A stretch of 64,000 nucleotides of DNA from Wolfiporia cocos (Eukaryota > Basidiomycota > Agaricomycetes > Polyporales > Phaeolaceae), in the NCBI GenBank assembly GCA_029448655.1, contig JACCLO010000008.1, positions 2,108,001-2,172,000 of the forward strand. Reading direction: 5' to 3'. The position numbers and the translations under genes were made by a program. Under the pieces are notes generated by a model, which had not been told where the DNA came from, ran no database searches, and saw only the letters and a list, made by a program, of their open reading frames with translations. Shown piece by piece: positions 11,869-25,070 of this stretch (positions within the stretch are counted from its first letter, which is position 1; every line of letters begins with the position of its first letter).

Positions 11869-14717
11869 ATGCCATCACTTGCGCAATCCCTGGGATATAC
11901 TGCGGAGGACACACAGCAACCAGCCTCAGGAAATGATCAGAAGGTCCGCAACACAACAGTTAATGCTAGCATTGGCACTGACCACCGTTCAGCGCGGGAT
12001 CACTCTCGAAACATGGACACTGTATGTTCAGCAAGCGGCCAGCAAAGACGATGAGTTCATCAAAGCGCGCAATATGGAGATGGATACATTGTTAATTTTC
12101 GTTAGTGGGAGGTCTTCAATAAGACGGTGTCAGGCGATACTCATTTCGTATTACGCTGTAGGCAACCCTTTTCTCTGCTGTTCTGACAGCATTCGTCATC
12201 GAGTCGTACCGAACTCTTCTTGAAGATAATGGCGATGCTACGCCAATTCTTCTTCAGCAAATATTAACAACGCTTCAGAACAGTTCTGCGCTCAATTCGC
12301 CTGCTACGCCAACCTCCATGCAATACAGACCAACTCGGTCTGCAATCATTCTCAATTCATTCTGGTTTGCGAGCCTGGTCATAAGTGTAGCAAGCGCTTT
12401 CCTTGCCATTCTCGCCAAGCAGTGGCTATTCAGTATCAGTCAAGATTTTGCTCCAGGTCTCGAAGATAGGGGACGACAGCAACAGTTCCGCTATGACAAC
12501 CTCAGAAGGTGGAAGTTGGACGCCATATTGTCCTCATTACCGGTCCTCCTTCACGTCTCTCTCCTTCTCTTTTTCGCTGGCCTTGTGGAATTCTTATGGA
12601 CCATTAACGATATAGTCGCCTTCGTCGCTCTCAGCCTCGTATCCGTCGCTTTGCTTTTCTACATCTCAACTCTCGCCCTCTCCTTAATCTGGCCAACTTG
12701 TCCGTTCGAGACCTCGGTCACCTCAATCATCCGTTACAGCTTTAGCGGGATTGTGAGAGAGCTCTTTGCAGATGTAACTGCCGTCTTTATACTTTTCAGG
12801 CTCAAAACATATGGCCTGCTGATGTGGGCTAGGGGACCCTGGCACGCACCGGATGATTCGTGGTGGACACCAGTGATGGTGTTTATCCGCCAGTATAGCT
12901 TCGCGAGGACAAGGAGGGCACTCAAGAGCACCTGGTTTCGCGGTTTCATCCTGTATCTAACCTCCAGATATTGGGAAGAGCATTACATACGGGACGATCC
13001 CGAGGAGATCGACGCACGAGCTCTAGCTCGGATGATCGCAGAATTCCCCTCTTCGGAAGAGGGCTATCGTGTCCTTGCACACCAACTTTCCCACTTCGCT
13101 CCTCTACTTACTCATAGAAACATTCTCTCCGAGGCCGGGACTGTCGAATTCCTGGCACGGCACCTCCACGCTCTCTACACCGGAAAACTCAGCACACTCC
13201 CTCACGAGACCCAGATTGCCATCATCGACCAATCACGCACTCTTGCTCAGCTCCTCACAGAAACGGAGGAGAACGACCCTCATTCCATGAGGCTGTACGA
13301 TAAGATACCTCTGCATCATGACATAGAGGTGCTTGGATATGATGATGGCGTGGCCTCTCTCCACAGCTCAGGACTTTGCTCTGGAGACCGCGCCCTGGAT
13401 GATGCAGAAGATCTAGAGTTCTTCGCCAATATGCTGAGGTTACATCTCGTGGCCTCTTCCAAGAAGAGTGATTATAGTGGGTTGCAGCGGTCCGTGGACG
13501 CATTCTACTCGCGCGTACAAGCTGGTCACGAGCTATCCACACTATCCGACGAGCAGCTCATCTCTGTGGTGCATACGGTTGTTCTCACCGCAATGCGCGA
13601 GACTGCGGTGGTCAAGTCTAACGCTGATGAGGAGAAGGTTAAAGCCAAACTCAACGCTCGTGCGTTAGATACCCTCGCAACAATAGTAGTAAAGAGGCAT
13701 GACATGGGACTCGCTGTACAACGCCAGATCTGCTATGGCGTATGGCTATGTGCCGTGCCTGATCGTTTTCATACCAGAGGCCTTCTCATGGCTCGAGTCC
13801 GGAACCTGCAAAATTTGGCAACTCCTCTCGCGGAATTCATGTTGTCCTCAACTCCGTCGCTACCGGACGTCGTCCTCGCCACTATGGAGATGTTGCTGCG
13901 TTCCAATGCAGTAACCGTTGACAGACGTACACCCGAGTATAAGGATGGCGCATTGCTTGTTAAAGCGCTAGTAGAGCGGTACCCGGATTATCTCAGGACA
14001 TTTGAATTCACCCTGCAGGCTCCGATCATCACACGTTTGTGCCAACTCCGCAGAATAATCGGCGTTACGAATCTGCTCTCTAGCTCTTCACAGAGAGAGA
14101 GCACCTGTTTTGGCGCGCGTAAGGAGGTCATCGCGATGGAGATGCACCGGATCCTATCTACTGCATGTGGCAGGATCGCGGAAATACCCTCAGATGACAG
14201 GGACAGTATCTTACGTACGTGTTACCAATGCGCATGCAAAGTTGCCATCTGGCAGATGCAACCTTCCGAAAAGGCGCTTGCAAGCAATGCGAAGACTGCT
14301 CTGTACGGAGGTCCAAGTCCACCTGCTTTGTCGGCAGGGAGCGTTACAATAGAGGACGGAGTGCAAGAATCTCTACCACCAGATGCAGATAGCAATACCT
14401 CAGGACCTTGCGGTGTTTCTGCGAGACGACTCGCAGAGCACTTCATCGTCGCATTGCAAATGGGTTCCAACGCAGCAGATGTTCCAGTCGCGCTACGCCT
14501 GGTATTGACGATCATGAACATGTTGAGCCGACAAGGGATCAGTCCGAGTGCTGATGATCTAAATTCATCCATTCTCGTACATCTTCGACGACCGGAGCAT
14601 CGCGTGGCCGAGCTGCTATGTTCATTGCGGGAAGTGACGGACTTGCACGATACAGTAGAGCTCGCTCTAGTAGCTGTGTATCCAGGTTTACAGGACGACT
14701 ATGGAGTGGTTCACTAA
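11869..14717 (+). CDS. DUF6535 domain membrane protein (copy 1)
   Basis: This is a member of the DUF6535 family, long membrane proteins known from Agaricomycetes and of unknown function. The model is 11869-11943, 11993-12100 and 12162-14717, 912 residues, with both introns (49 and 61 nt) in phase 0. The N-terminal domain is complete. It has TWTLYVQQAASKDDEFIKA, MEMDTLLIF followed by TLFSAVLTAFVIESY (first membrane segment), then FWFASLVISVASAFLAILAKQW (second) and two further hydrophobic stretches around LLFFAGLVEFLW and LLFYISTLALSLIW. The remaining 650 residues are helical and soluble-looking with no known domain. A full paralog lies at 26830-29819 and a decayed one at 20532-21400, both on the opposite strand. 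The first intron has an unusual GTCCGC donor, so the first 25 residues are less certain. Confidence 0.82.
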
Positions 14718-17700
14718 CGATTTCAGGCAGAATAACTTACGATGAAAACAGGTAGCACCTTTTCACACTGATTTCCGGAACAGCCAGCTTGAAATAGGAC
14801 GGCCAGCCTAGGAGATAATTTTGCAGTACATACGTTTGGGAGATGTCGATTCCCGAGATACAGCATTTGGTATTCGTCGCACTTGCTAGGATCAACGTAG
14901 CTTCGGTCCCGCCACGTCGCCCAACTTTGATCAAACAATGCCGGGGTACGGTGGATTTACGACATCCGGTCCAATGAAACGGAGGGTTATGCACAGATCG
15001 CGTGGATGAAGCGTGCGAGCCCGCAGTTTTCGATGCCGCTACTCCGATCAGCCTGAGTTTTGATCCGTTCTTGCTGCGCATTGCCCAACAAGCACCATGC
15101 AGCTGCTCTCCATTCCAAGTACAAAAAAGGCATAGGGCGCATCAGCGAAATGTCCGGGCGGACGGCGCGTATCGCGCGTCGCGACCCAGACCCGATTGAG
15201 TACAACATCAGAAAATCAACAGGCACCGGCTGCATAGTCGTTGAGATGACCGATTCTGCGGTCTAGATGCACCTTCCTCGCGCCTCTGAAGATGACAAAA
15301 GCTCGCAGCATGCTCGCAATCTGGTGTTGTGTTATACCTGTAAAGTATTCATGCTGAATGTACAGGGGACCGCCTCTGTGAGCCATGGCGAGACATTGCA
15401 TGGCGCGTGGTTCGAAAATCGAGATGATTTGTGAGATTGCAGCTGTGTGCAAGTGGAGGCCCGTGGCGTGCTTTTTGGGAAATGCTTCTGGCGTAGACTG
15501 CGCGGTGCATTATGGCGAGTCCGGGCCTGGCGCGAGTGCGACAACAACAGAACTGAGACAGAATTGATAGTACAATAGCCATTGAAGCCGACTGCCTAGC
15601 TACCTCACTTTTCGAGAGCACCGGCGACACAGAATTTGACCCCGACAGAGTTCTGAGCGCGACGGGACAGATCACAGATCATCGCGACTAATCAACTGAT
15701 CGCACATGCGCACTGGCGTACTAACGGCGTACGCAACAGCCAAGAGGCGAGTCCCACACCTTCTGGCTTCGGCGTCTCCTGGTGACTTCCGCTGGCGGGG
15801 TAAATCACAAATTAGGTGGGTTATGACGCGGGGAGCGTGAAGTCCTGACAATTAAGCCGCACAGGCGGTCCTTTGTCGGAAATTGAGAAGACGCAGAGAG
15901 CATTTCCGTCATTCTCGCTATCAGTCCAGCGTGGGCGGACCGTACAAGGATTGGATGACCCCACATCCTGAGCATCAGTAATACTCGGAATTACGAGGAC
16001 GGCGTCCCGGGATTTCGCATATAAAGAGAATGAGGCGTTCATGGCGCTCTGTGTGGCTCGCGATATGATCGCTCTGATCGTCGGACGCCCTGGCCACACA
16101 AGATGATCTCATTCTGGTGGGCCAACACAGAAGTCCCTGCACGTACGTAATATGCGGTCTCGTGAGCATCAACTGATCAATGTATGACTGCTCGCCGTGC
16201 GTTATCAAAGCAACACGCAAGGCCCTGTGGCCGCGTGCATCCCACGTTAGAGGCGGTGCGAGGCACACGTAGGAAGTTGGTGAGATGAGACGGACACGAC
16301 TGAATGCACAGGCTGCGCACGTCACCGGAAATCTAGGCCAACACGAATTGTGCGCGCCGCCGCATGCCTCCGCAGCAGCCTATTCTGATCTAGGATGGAA
16401 CACCGGCCTCTAGTATCTGATACATTAACACTTACTCGATAGCATTCGCCAGCGCAACAGATCAGACCCACGCGCACCGCGCGCCGGCCACGCTAGGAGG
16501 CAGCGCGCAACACACGAGCTCGCAGGCGAGGCGCGCGTCGAGCGCTTGAGGTGCAGGCGAGTACTTGAGCATAGGAGAATGCGTGCATCGACGGCATCGC
16601 CACACCGCGGGTGACGCGTTGCGACGCGTTCGCGGTGTGTCGCCACGTCCCGACCACGGCTGCGCCCGCACACTGATCATGCCCCAAGGCGTACGTTCGG
16701 CAAGCTACAGGTCCACCGAACTTCCAGTGGCTCGGGTAGTGGGCACCGGAATCGGGACCTGCGCAAGAACCTCCCGTTCATCTCCGGAGCAAAGCGAACG
16801 GGCCAGGCGCCGAGGCGGCACCACGCACACGATTGGCGTTCATTTCGCTTTCAATGGGCAGACCAGAGCAGATGGAGCTGTTGACGGTCTTGAATGATTC
16901 GATCCCACATGCTGTCCATTGTGCGAGGCGGGAAGGGATGATGGTGATGATCCTTCCGGTATGAAATGGATGGGCTTCCTACGAGCAACAGCGGCGAACA
17001 CTGTGTTCAGCCAAGGTTATGCATCCGAGGAAATTCGTGTGAGAACCAGGCGAGCTATACAGGCATCCGCAATCTAAGTTTAAACTCAACAAAAAGGCAG
17101 GAAGCGCAGATATGCTATTGAGAGACACAATAAGCCCAGTTTAGAAGGTTCAAAGCAGCAAAGATAGCCAGGATCTCGAGAATATGCTTGTTGTGGCAGG
17201 ATTCGGCTACTTAAGCGCGAGTGGCTTCGTAGCACCTATAATGTGTCCTGTTGTACTCGTGCTGCGGACTCAGTTGTCAGGCCCACGCAGGACGGCCGAT
17301 AAAGATATAATGTGGAAGCTGCAACGGTAGCTTCTCGGAACTCGTACGTACCACTCTGACAGGACGGGCTAGAAAGGTAAGATGTGCCGTGCGCACACGG
17401 GAGTATTACCGCAGCGCTGCCCAGATGCCGATTACGTCCGCAACGCAGCGGCCGCGCTAGGCTGCGTGCGCCCGGCAGTGCACGCGGGGCAGCGTGGCCG
17501 ACGTCACAGCGTTCGGGCCCCAGCCCAGCCCTCGCACGCAGACTGTCAGCGAGAAGGCGCGGTCCCAGAGCAGTGTTTACGTCCTCGGGCGTCGTCGCCT
17601 GCAGAGACAGGCCTTGTGACCATATCCACTCCCATTAGGCCACGTCCCTGCGCCACGATGCCGTCAGCTGGCGCATAGTGGGCAGAGGGACCTGCATCTT

Positions 17701-18519
17701 CTCATCTGGCAAGGTTGTGTTTGCGCTGCCTCGGCCAGATCGATGGGAAGATGGGCTGGAGAAGCGGCCGAGAGATGGGATGTAGCAAGCGCTTGGTGGG
17801 AAGGAGTAGCTCGCGGGCGCCCATGATGACATCAGAAAGACGAGTTCGGGCGCGATAGGAGCTCATTATCAGAGAGAAATGAATGCCACTGGAGGTGGAG
17901 GATGAGGACGTGTATGTGCCAAGGGTTCACAATATCATAGATTTACCACAGTGCGCGTCAGGAAGAGCCGCTAGTGTGAGCGGCGTATATGGCATAAGCG
18001 AGGAAGCATCGACTTCGGTATATCCTGAAGAAGAGCGATATGTGTACCGGAAGAAAACCCTCGAGTTCGAGCCACCTGAGCAAGACGCTAATAGGTAGAT
18101 ATGCACGAGGGTGGGCGGAGCAGGTGGTCCCAGGGAGCCATGTACCACTGATAACCCTCTAACTGCGCTGGGCGTGAGTTCCGAAGGTAATGAGGGAGGT
18201 GGAGGAGTGAATAAAGAACGACTCGAGACGTGTCTTCTGCACGTGATTCTAGTGGCCACCTGCCTAAATGGGGTAGTCTGAATGGATTAGCACACGGTGG
18301 TGGCCTTGAGGCAGACGGTCATCTTTTCGGGCCTCCTCGCGGTCTCGGTACATAACGGCGCACGTTATATACCTCAAGCCAGGCCCATGCTTATGTCAAT
18401 CTTTCTGCACTCCCTCGTACAATCAGTCATATTTTAATCAATCGCACCGCTTCTTCAAATCTGATCGCGTTCTGTGCACCCTCAGCCACACGGCGCTTCG
18501 CTTAGTCTAGAGGACCGAG
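14718..18519. other. Gene-poor stretch after DUF6535 copy 1
   Basis: No gene can be supported. Short open frames occur on both strands. The minus-strand frames at 17635-17832 and 17927-18259 have some coding-like amino-acid composition but no domain and no consistent splice model. The stretch from about 16440 to 17560 is locally GC-rich with small inverted repeats. Confidence 0.4.
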
Positions 18520-18527
18520 CATAAATA
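18520..18527 (+). promoter_or_regulatory. TATA-like element
   Basis: The sequence CATAAATA lies about 60 bp upstream of the ATG at 18585, a spacing that suits a TATA box with a short 5' untranslated region. Assignment is by pattern and distance only. Confidence 0.4.
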
Positions 18528-18584
18528 CCTGCAGCCCGCCCCACCGCTTTGCATTGTCATCCCTTTGTCTCCTGAGCTCTGACG

Positions 18585-19538
18585 ATGACCGAGTACGACT
18601 TCTCCCCCGAGGCATACGAGAAACACCTCGCGACGCAGACGCGGGTCATGAACTGGGTGTCCGACCAGGCGTCGCACGCGCCACACTACAAAGACCCCAT
18701 CCGGGTGCCCCACTCCCCGCGCCGCGTCCCGCCTCCGCCCCTCGAGCGTCTGCGCATTCCCGAGCCCGAGCCAGCACGCTCAAGCCCACTGCGCTCGAGC
18801 CCACTGCGCTCGAGCCCACTGCACTCCTCGCCACCCAAGTCTGCGACGCAGCGCCCGCCACCCGCGCCGCAGCCGATCGCGGTACCTCCGCCAGGCCCTG
18901 CGCCCAGCCCGTCCGTTGTGCGCCGAGCCACGGGTGCGGTTCCCTCTGCTGTTGCCAATCCGCCTCGTCCCCGTCCGCTGGCTTCGCGCTCACGCACGCT
19001 ACCGCACGCGCACGCACTGCCCGTGCCAGTGCCCGTGCCGGCGACGCCCGTGGCGCCCCATCCGCACGCTCTGCCGGCAGCGCCTCCAGGACACGTGGCT
19101 GTGTACCGGCAGTATCAGTATGACCCGATGCGGAAGGAGATCATCCTTCCCCCGCCGCGCAGGGGCGAGACGTATGTAATCGTTCCACCACATCGCGGGC
19201 CGATCGAGGTGATCGTGAGTGGAATTGTACTGCCTCCATCTGGATGGATGGGGTGCTGACGGCTGATCGCGATGTAGCCGGGTGATGGGGGATACTTGCA
19301 TTCGCGGGCGCACTCGCACTCGCATCCACACTCGCAGATCTCGCGCTCCGAATCGTATAGCAGCAGCTCGCGGAGTCCGACAAAACGGAGCGGAACGCCG
19401 CTATTCAAACGGATCTTTGCGTCAATTAGCCCAACCGCTAGTCGAGGTGCATCCGCGGCGAGGGGCGGACCACCGCTACCACGATCTCACCCACCTCCAC
19501 CACGCCGACTGAGACGGCACCCGACGAGCCAATTCTGA
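18585..19538 (+). CDS. Pro/Ser/His-rich hypothetical protein, family A copy 1
   Basis: I do not recognise a named domain. There are two exons, 18585-19214 and 19278-19538, 296 residues. It has three parts. The conserved start is MTEYDFSPEAYEKHL followed by an R-x-x-x-W-V motif near residue 20. The middle is Pro/Ala/Arg-rich low complexity, including three 5-residue RSSPL-type repeats. The conserved end has ETYVIVPPHRGPIEVI, a phase-0 intron, PGDGGYLHS, a His-rich run and GTPLFKRIFASI. The same start, the same end and an intron at the same place occur in the longer protein at 38485-40236, so the two are paralogs. The basic Phe/Ile patch near the C-terminus is the most conserved element and is likely the functional part. 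Cellular role is unknown. The gene may be restricted to Agaricomycetes. Confidence 0.72.
18778..18822 (+). repeat. Three 15-bp tandem repeats in a coding exon
   Basis: Three head-to-tail copies of a GCTCGAGCCCACTGC-type unit (the first with one change) encode repeated RSSPL pentapeptides in family A copy 1. The unit length keeps the frame. Confidence 0.85.
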
Positions 19539-20531
19539 TGACCGCACTGTCATTACTGTCAGTGGCGCGAGCGCCACGCCGCACTCTGAGCTTCAGCTTC
19601 GTCATTCCGTCATAGAACATCACTTTCACCAATCCAGGGCATATCCCGACCGATAGCATCTACTGTATAGATGACCGCAGACTGTCTACGCACACCATAG
19701 CTTCAGATACACCGGTGTATTGTAGCGCATCCCCTGTGGTATTAACTGCATGCGTCTTGTTGATTGTCAAACTGTGGACCACAACCGTCAACGTAATGGC
19801 ACCTCTGGACGTTGACGTGCGATATGCACAGGAATGCAAGCCGTGAATACAGAGATATTCGAGCTGAACGTGACGCATGACATCAATCATGCGTCATCTA
19901 GTCAGTAAGAATTGTCCCTTCGGAATGCTCAACCATGTTTAACTACTATAAAGCACCACAGACAGGAAGGCTTTGCGTATAAACAAGGGACCAGATCATT
20001 TGGCCGAATGCTCTGTTAAAATAATCTCGATCAATGCGGCGTGCGTACGGGAAGGCACTCAAACGATCGAATCTGCGTTCGTGCGGACGCTGCGATATTT
20101 CTCTGTCCGCTTCATTGCTTGCTAACTGGTCTTACAACTACTCTTCAGATGCGCATTCCTCAGCTATTGACTACTCCTACATCCCCCGAAAATGTATAAG
20201 AAAAGGGCATTACCTGTCCGAATTATAATAATACAATGCGCAAAGTGATCACACATAGATTAGTGCTGTACAAGCAATCAAATGAATGAGAACTGCAGGA
20301 CATGATGCGGACATACATATTGGGCACTCACCACATTGCACGAAGCTCTGGGTGCCTGGAATGTGTCTGCCCCATCCAGAGGACAACTCTCTTCTTAGTG
20401 CATACTAGAATGTACTTAGACTCGAATATACATACCTTCCTGGCCACTTTCCTCGGAGTAGTACTTGGGGCGGGAGCTGGCATCTGAAAATCATCAGACC
20501 TATTTAGACCTGAAATCATCGAGCGCGGTTC
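19539..20531. other. Intergenic stretch
   Basis: No gene is seen. The 3' untranslated region of family A copy 1 and short inverted repeats (for example around 19872-19895) are all I can point to. Confidence 0.45.
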
Positions 20532-21400
20532 TTATGGAGCGGGAGTATTTCTAACCTCCTGTATCCTATCCAATGATACGCTATCACAACCAAACTCCGG
20601 CTCGCGAAGGTTCCTCATCAGCGACTCCTTAAAATCATTGACCGTATCTAAGTCGGTTTTCTCAGGCAGTCGCTCAATAATGAGAAATATCGATCGAAGC
20701 CCGGTTTTCGCTGGTGCAGCCTGCTTCGCAGCTACCTGGAGAGCAAATCCGGGAGTAGAGCTGTTGTAGACAAAGTTTTCATAAGCCAGTGAGCTAGGGA
20801 AATATGATGTGGGAGGATATTGTGGTGGGGCGGCATCCCTGTATTGGAGGATAGCAATCACGCATGCAGCGCCGTATACAACACGTAGTAAGTCTACGCG
20901 TTCATCAGTAGGCATTTTATATACAGACGTAGTCCAAAATATTAAGGGTTTCAAAGTGATATTGACAGTAGACAGGTTTTGCTCAATTGTCCTTGGAGCT
21001 GAAAACGTCGATGGGCCTGAGATTCTGACAATGTGTTGCACAATAGTACGCAATGTCGAAGGAGCACTAAATGAAGTCTATTGAGATCTTGAGCAGTGTG
21101 ACGATTCTTGTGCATGTGATCCATAAAAATATTGAGGGATTGGATGTGGCTGATCCGTGAGCACATCTGTCAGCATCTCCAAGCCAGTCCCATTCATCGT
21201 CGATGCATCATCTTGAGCATAAAGCAGGGACTCAAAGACGGCGAGGACAGTATGTGCAAGGGGTGGGTGGTTTTCTGAGAGCATGTACCGAGCGAGATCT
21301 TTAGGAGCAGTCGCTTGAGACGCGCAATGAGCAGGCAGTCGGGAGAAATTTTCAGCAGAGCTAGAATGAGTGCTGGAATCGGTTTCATGGTCAGTCGCAC
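20532..21400 (-). pseudogene. Decayed C-terminal fragment of a DUF6535 gene
   Basis: Translations of the minus strand match the C-terminal third of the intact copy at 26830-29819 in order. MLSENHPP...HTVLAVFESLLY corresponds to its FMFSEHPSPSHAVLAVTESLLY. The stretch around DERVDLLRVVYGAACVIA corresponds to DERTDILCVVYGATCEIA, and QYRDAAPPQYPPTSY to QCRDMAPSKYPPIPY. The pieces lie in different frames, and the N-terminal DUF6535 domain with its membrane segments is absent. I therefore read it as a truncated, frameshifted copy on the same strand as the intact paralog 5.4 kb away. Introns alone would not explain the missing N-terminal two thirds. Confidence 0.72.
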
Positions 21401-22329
21401 AAAACTGTATGTGAGGACACGCTACTTAAGCCGCTTGATCTGAGAGTACGCGTGAGTAGTTCTGAGCAGGATGCCATCTGAGTATGGGCTCCGAGATATC
21501 TCACTCGTGTAGTGGTAGGGCTGCTCAATTCTATCCATCCACTCTATTGAGCGCCCATAACAGGAAACTCAGACCAGCCCTAGTTGATCGAGACTTTGAG
21601 CGCCAGTGTGGCACATTACATGAGCCCGCAGCAAGTAACAGTAACCTCTCGTTGAGGCAACGATGGATTGATGAACTCAGCGTAGTTACCTATTATTGTT
21701 GTGAAATTCTGCCTGCCCTGACCGTGCATATTGGAACTGATTCAACGCCTCACCACAAGTACAAGTCGGGATTACGTAAGCATCTCGGCCGCGCCACAAC
21801 GCAACTTGAACTTGTCACTCCCATCATCTCCGTACGGGCTCTCCGAAGTCGGCATACGACTACCCGCCATGTCCCAGCGATGTTCACACGAGCCCTCACC
21901 TTCTGCATTTCTGTTGGAAGTCGACGCGCTCGGCGCGCGATGGTGCGATCGGAGTCGCACATCACATCGATCGGAGTCAATAGTGCGCCAAGGCGGAAAT
22001 GGCGGGCGCGGCGGGAGTCGGGGGGCTGATAATCGGGGGGGCAGTACGGGCAGATGAGTCACCGTTAGCATAGATTGTGCGTACCTACGCCGTGCGTTTG
22101 TAACCCATCCAGACGAAGTCCCTGGAGTCCGAAAGGGAGCGCGTAGCCTCACGAGCGGGCCCTTTCCCGTGAATTTCCTCGTGCAACCAAACGACAAAAG
22201 CTCGACTCTGAGCCCCTCATTTCGGAGGATTATAAGAATGAACTCGTTCTAGTACCCATGGTCAGATCGTCCAGACCCACCGCTGTTATGCGTCCAGACA
22301 CAGCTAGACTGTAACAGCGTTCGCAAGGT
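21401..22329. other. Intergenic stretch between two pseudogenes
   Basis: I see no gene. Overlapping open frames on both strands between 21484 and 22197 have no domain and are antisense to each other. Confidence 0.4.
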
Positions 22330-24827
22330 TTGAGATTAGACCCTCAAATGCACACGATTACGAGTGACATACAAGCATGGTTGAACCACTCCAAGTCCGA
22401 ACATGTCAGAATAGCGTTCCAGTGTGCTGCTACTGTCATTCAGGCATCTCCCATTTTATTTCCTGACAATCTGGGGCGCGCCGCCAAAGCAGTCCGAGGG
22501 ATCCTCAATTTCACCAGCGAAAACCCGTGACCAGTTTTGGAAGGCTCCACGATATTGGTGGGGAGCGGGCGAGCGCGTCCTCTGCGACGATGCCACATTG
22601 ATTGCTCTCGTCCAGTCTGGCAGCATTGTCAGGCTCATTCTCGAGTCATGGGTGGAACGTAAGTGCTAGGCTTTCTACTCTCCTTTGCCTGTCAATGATC
22701 TATGTTCATTCTCTTCTCCAACATCCAGCCCCCAGGACGTCGTGGATCTCGGAAGACTCTAGTGAGCTATCAACGTCATTTGACCACCATAAACATCATT
22801 GACCGCATTGTCTTGACAGGAGAGGGTACTCTACTTATCTTGTATACATTATCAATATGCACAGCTCAACATTCCCTCAGCGACCAGGAAAGCTTGGAGG
22901 ACTGATTATGTCGGCATTGGCGCTGCGCGCCTCATCGAGACGGTCTAGCGCATTTCGCTCAACAACTCTGTGGCCTACTCCAACACCATGCCGATCATTC
23001 AAAATTCCGGTACAGGCAAATCCCGGATGGTAGACGAGATGGCTGAATCCATTTTCACGCTACCGTTCAGGCTTACACCAACTGGGGTAAATGACGGTGC
23101 GCGATAATTCTCGATGTGCTATTGGCAATCGTCGTTCATCCATTCCCGATTTCGTATAGCGACCTACCCCGCATCCGATGAAGCCATCCGGGAGCATCTC
23201 ACCTCCGGCATCGCAACTGAGCGCCCTAGGCGCAATCATGTCGTTGCTGAATATCTCGTTTTCTTTGCCTCCTTGTTCAGCGTTGTTGCAAAGGAGGTCA
23301 ACCGTATTCGGGGCGATTTTCCACGAGTGTCGCCTTCTGATTGGCGTGATCATCTCGAGAGAGACGGCAAGCGTGCATCCTTGTACCGGCTCGCGGTCGG
23401 GGGAGTATCCGCTATTTTGAAGGATGTACTTGACAAGACTCGAGAGCGCATACAGAAAGAGGTACGCATCGGGCCTTTTGTGCGTTTCCTGTTGGACGCT
23501 AACATTCGCTCGGACTGTAGATCGCTCTATTGGAAAAACCCACTACCCGGGGGTCTCCACCTCAACCCGAGGTACACGCAACGTATACACCTCCACTCCG
23601 AATGACCAATGACTGACCCATTGCCAGACATCCGATACCAAGGGCCTATTCCCGACAAGTCCACCGGTCAGTCTCATCACCATATCTAGGTCACATACAC
23701 GATTTTGATGCTGATGTATCCCGTGCTCAGAAATCTCGTGAGGAGCATTTGATGGAGCATTTGATGGCCAGGGGAGTGAGTTGGACGAAGTAGCTCAGAG
23801 CAACCTGTCATGACTGATGTGCCGTATTAGAAACATTTTCGCGATTGTGCGTCGGAGGCAGTGAAACGGCCTATTCAGCAATTGCAGCAAGCCATCGGAC
23901 ATCCCTTGGAGGGGGCGGACGACGTAATTGTTCTCTATTTTGATGAGAGCCACATTTTGTTCGAGTGCAAAGCCACTGACGCCAGCACATACTACGATGG
24001 TCTCTTCAGCGCCTTCGACGCCCTCAAGTTGTCGAAGATCATTGGACTTTTTCTGTAGACGTCCTTCCTTCTGGAGAAATATGCTCCAACTCATGAGAAG
24101 ATGCCGTCGGATCGTGCCCAAGCTGAGGCCATATAACCCCCTTACACCTTCGACTGCCATCCGGGATCTGAGGATCAGTATACTGTGAACCGTGACGCAT
24201 TGAGCACTCCAGAGTTCCAGTCCAACTTTGGTCGTCCGCTGTACGCTATCTGATATCCACTTCCTTTGTTCTTTGATAAGTCGGTTTCTCACGAAACATT
24301 TGTTGTTCAAGTTCTGGACGCGGTATAAGTCTGGCAATAACAGCATCCGGGCAGGGATCGTGGACTTTGCGCGCGAGAAGCTGCTTTGCAGGAGCTCGCT
24401 TGCTCCCCCTTCCTTCCGACAACCATCGCCATTGGCCCTGTCTTCGCGCGAACTCCAGTAGCTTGCTGTTCTAGACGTGCGCATCATGCTGGATTTCGGG
24501 CGCCATCAATACGCGGACATTGTGCAGCAACGTCTCATTGAGAGGCATATGCGAACTGCCGTATCCATTCCTGCCCACCGAGAGTACTCCTATTCGGCAT
24601 ATCCGTCCGAACCTCCTTGCAGAAGCCGCTGCGCGCATTATGGCCACAATCCGGGAGGAACAGAATAATGATGACGATACCATCGCGCAGATGCTGCAGA
24701 AATACACGGACAGTGATCTGATATCCAAGTGCGATCGTGGAAAGTTGGTTGCTCGATTACAAAGTGTTGGCATAAATATAGTCGAAGGTTATGGGGCAGA
24801 GGTCGAGGGTTCAATCCCCCATGTGGT

Positions 24828-24904
24828 CATAAAACCTCACAGGTCATCCTCCGGGTTGTAATGCTCTTACATAAAACCTCACAGGTCATCCTCCGGGTTG
24901 TAAT
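24828..24904. repeat. Two 35-bp direct repeats with 42-bp period
   Basis: The unit beginning CATAAAACCTCACAGG occurs at 24828-24862 and again at 24870-24904 without mismatch, separated by 7 bp. It lies inside the broken NTPase gene, 90 bp before a long palindrome, and probably belongs to the same foreign insert. Confidence 0.9.
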
Positions 24905-24993
24905 ATTGGTAAAACCAGTACGGCCCAACGCCGCTACCCACTCACGTGGCTACTGCATAACTTGTGGGTAAATATAGCCTTCGACTATATTTA

Positions 24994-25070
24994 TGTTGGA
25001 ATAAACCAGCAGGGGCATACCACTACTCCACGGTGGAGTAGTGGTATGCCCCTGCTGGTTTATTCCAACA
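24994..25070. repeat. 77-bp perfect inverted repeat (38-bp arms, 1-bp centre)
   Basis: Left arm 24994-25031 and right arm 25033-25070 are exact reverse complements around a single G at 25032. The arms begin TGTTGGAATAAACC and meet at CTCCAC/GTGGAG. The mismatch just outside both arms fixes the limits. It interrupts the reading frames of the broken NTPase gene. It could be a fold-back element, or a footprint of hairpin-mediated repair. An assembly artefact is also possible, because perfect near-loopless palindromes are unstable in cloning and sequencing. Confidence 0.92.

Noticed and set aside
17635..18259. Possible minus-strand two-exon gene
   Set aside because: Composition is faintly coding-like, but no ATG-to-stop model with GT-AG introns holds together and no family is recognised.
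24745..24835. Possible tRNA gene because of GGTTCAATCC
   Set aside because: No matching A box at the right distance, and the 5' and 3' flanks do not pair into an acceptor stem. At most it is a tRNA-derived fragment.
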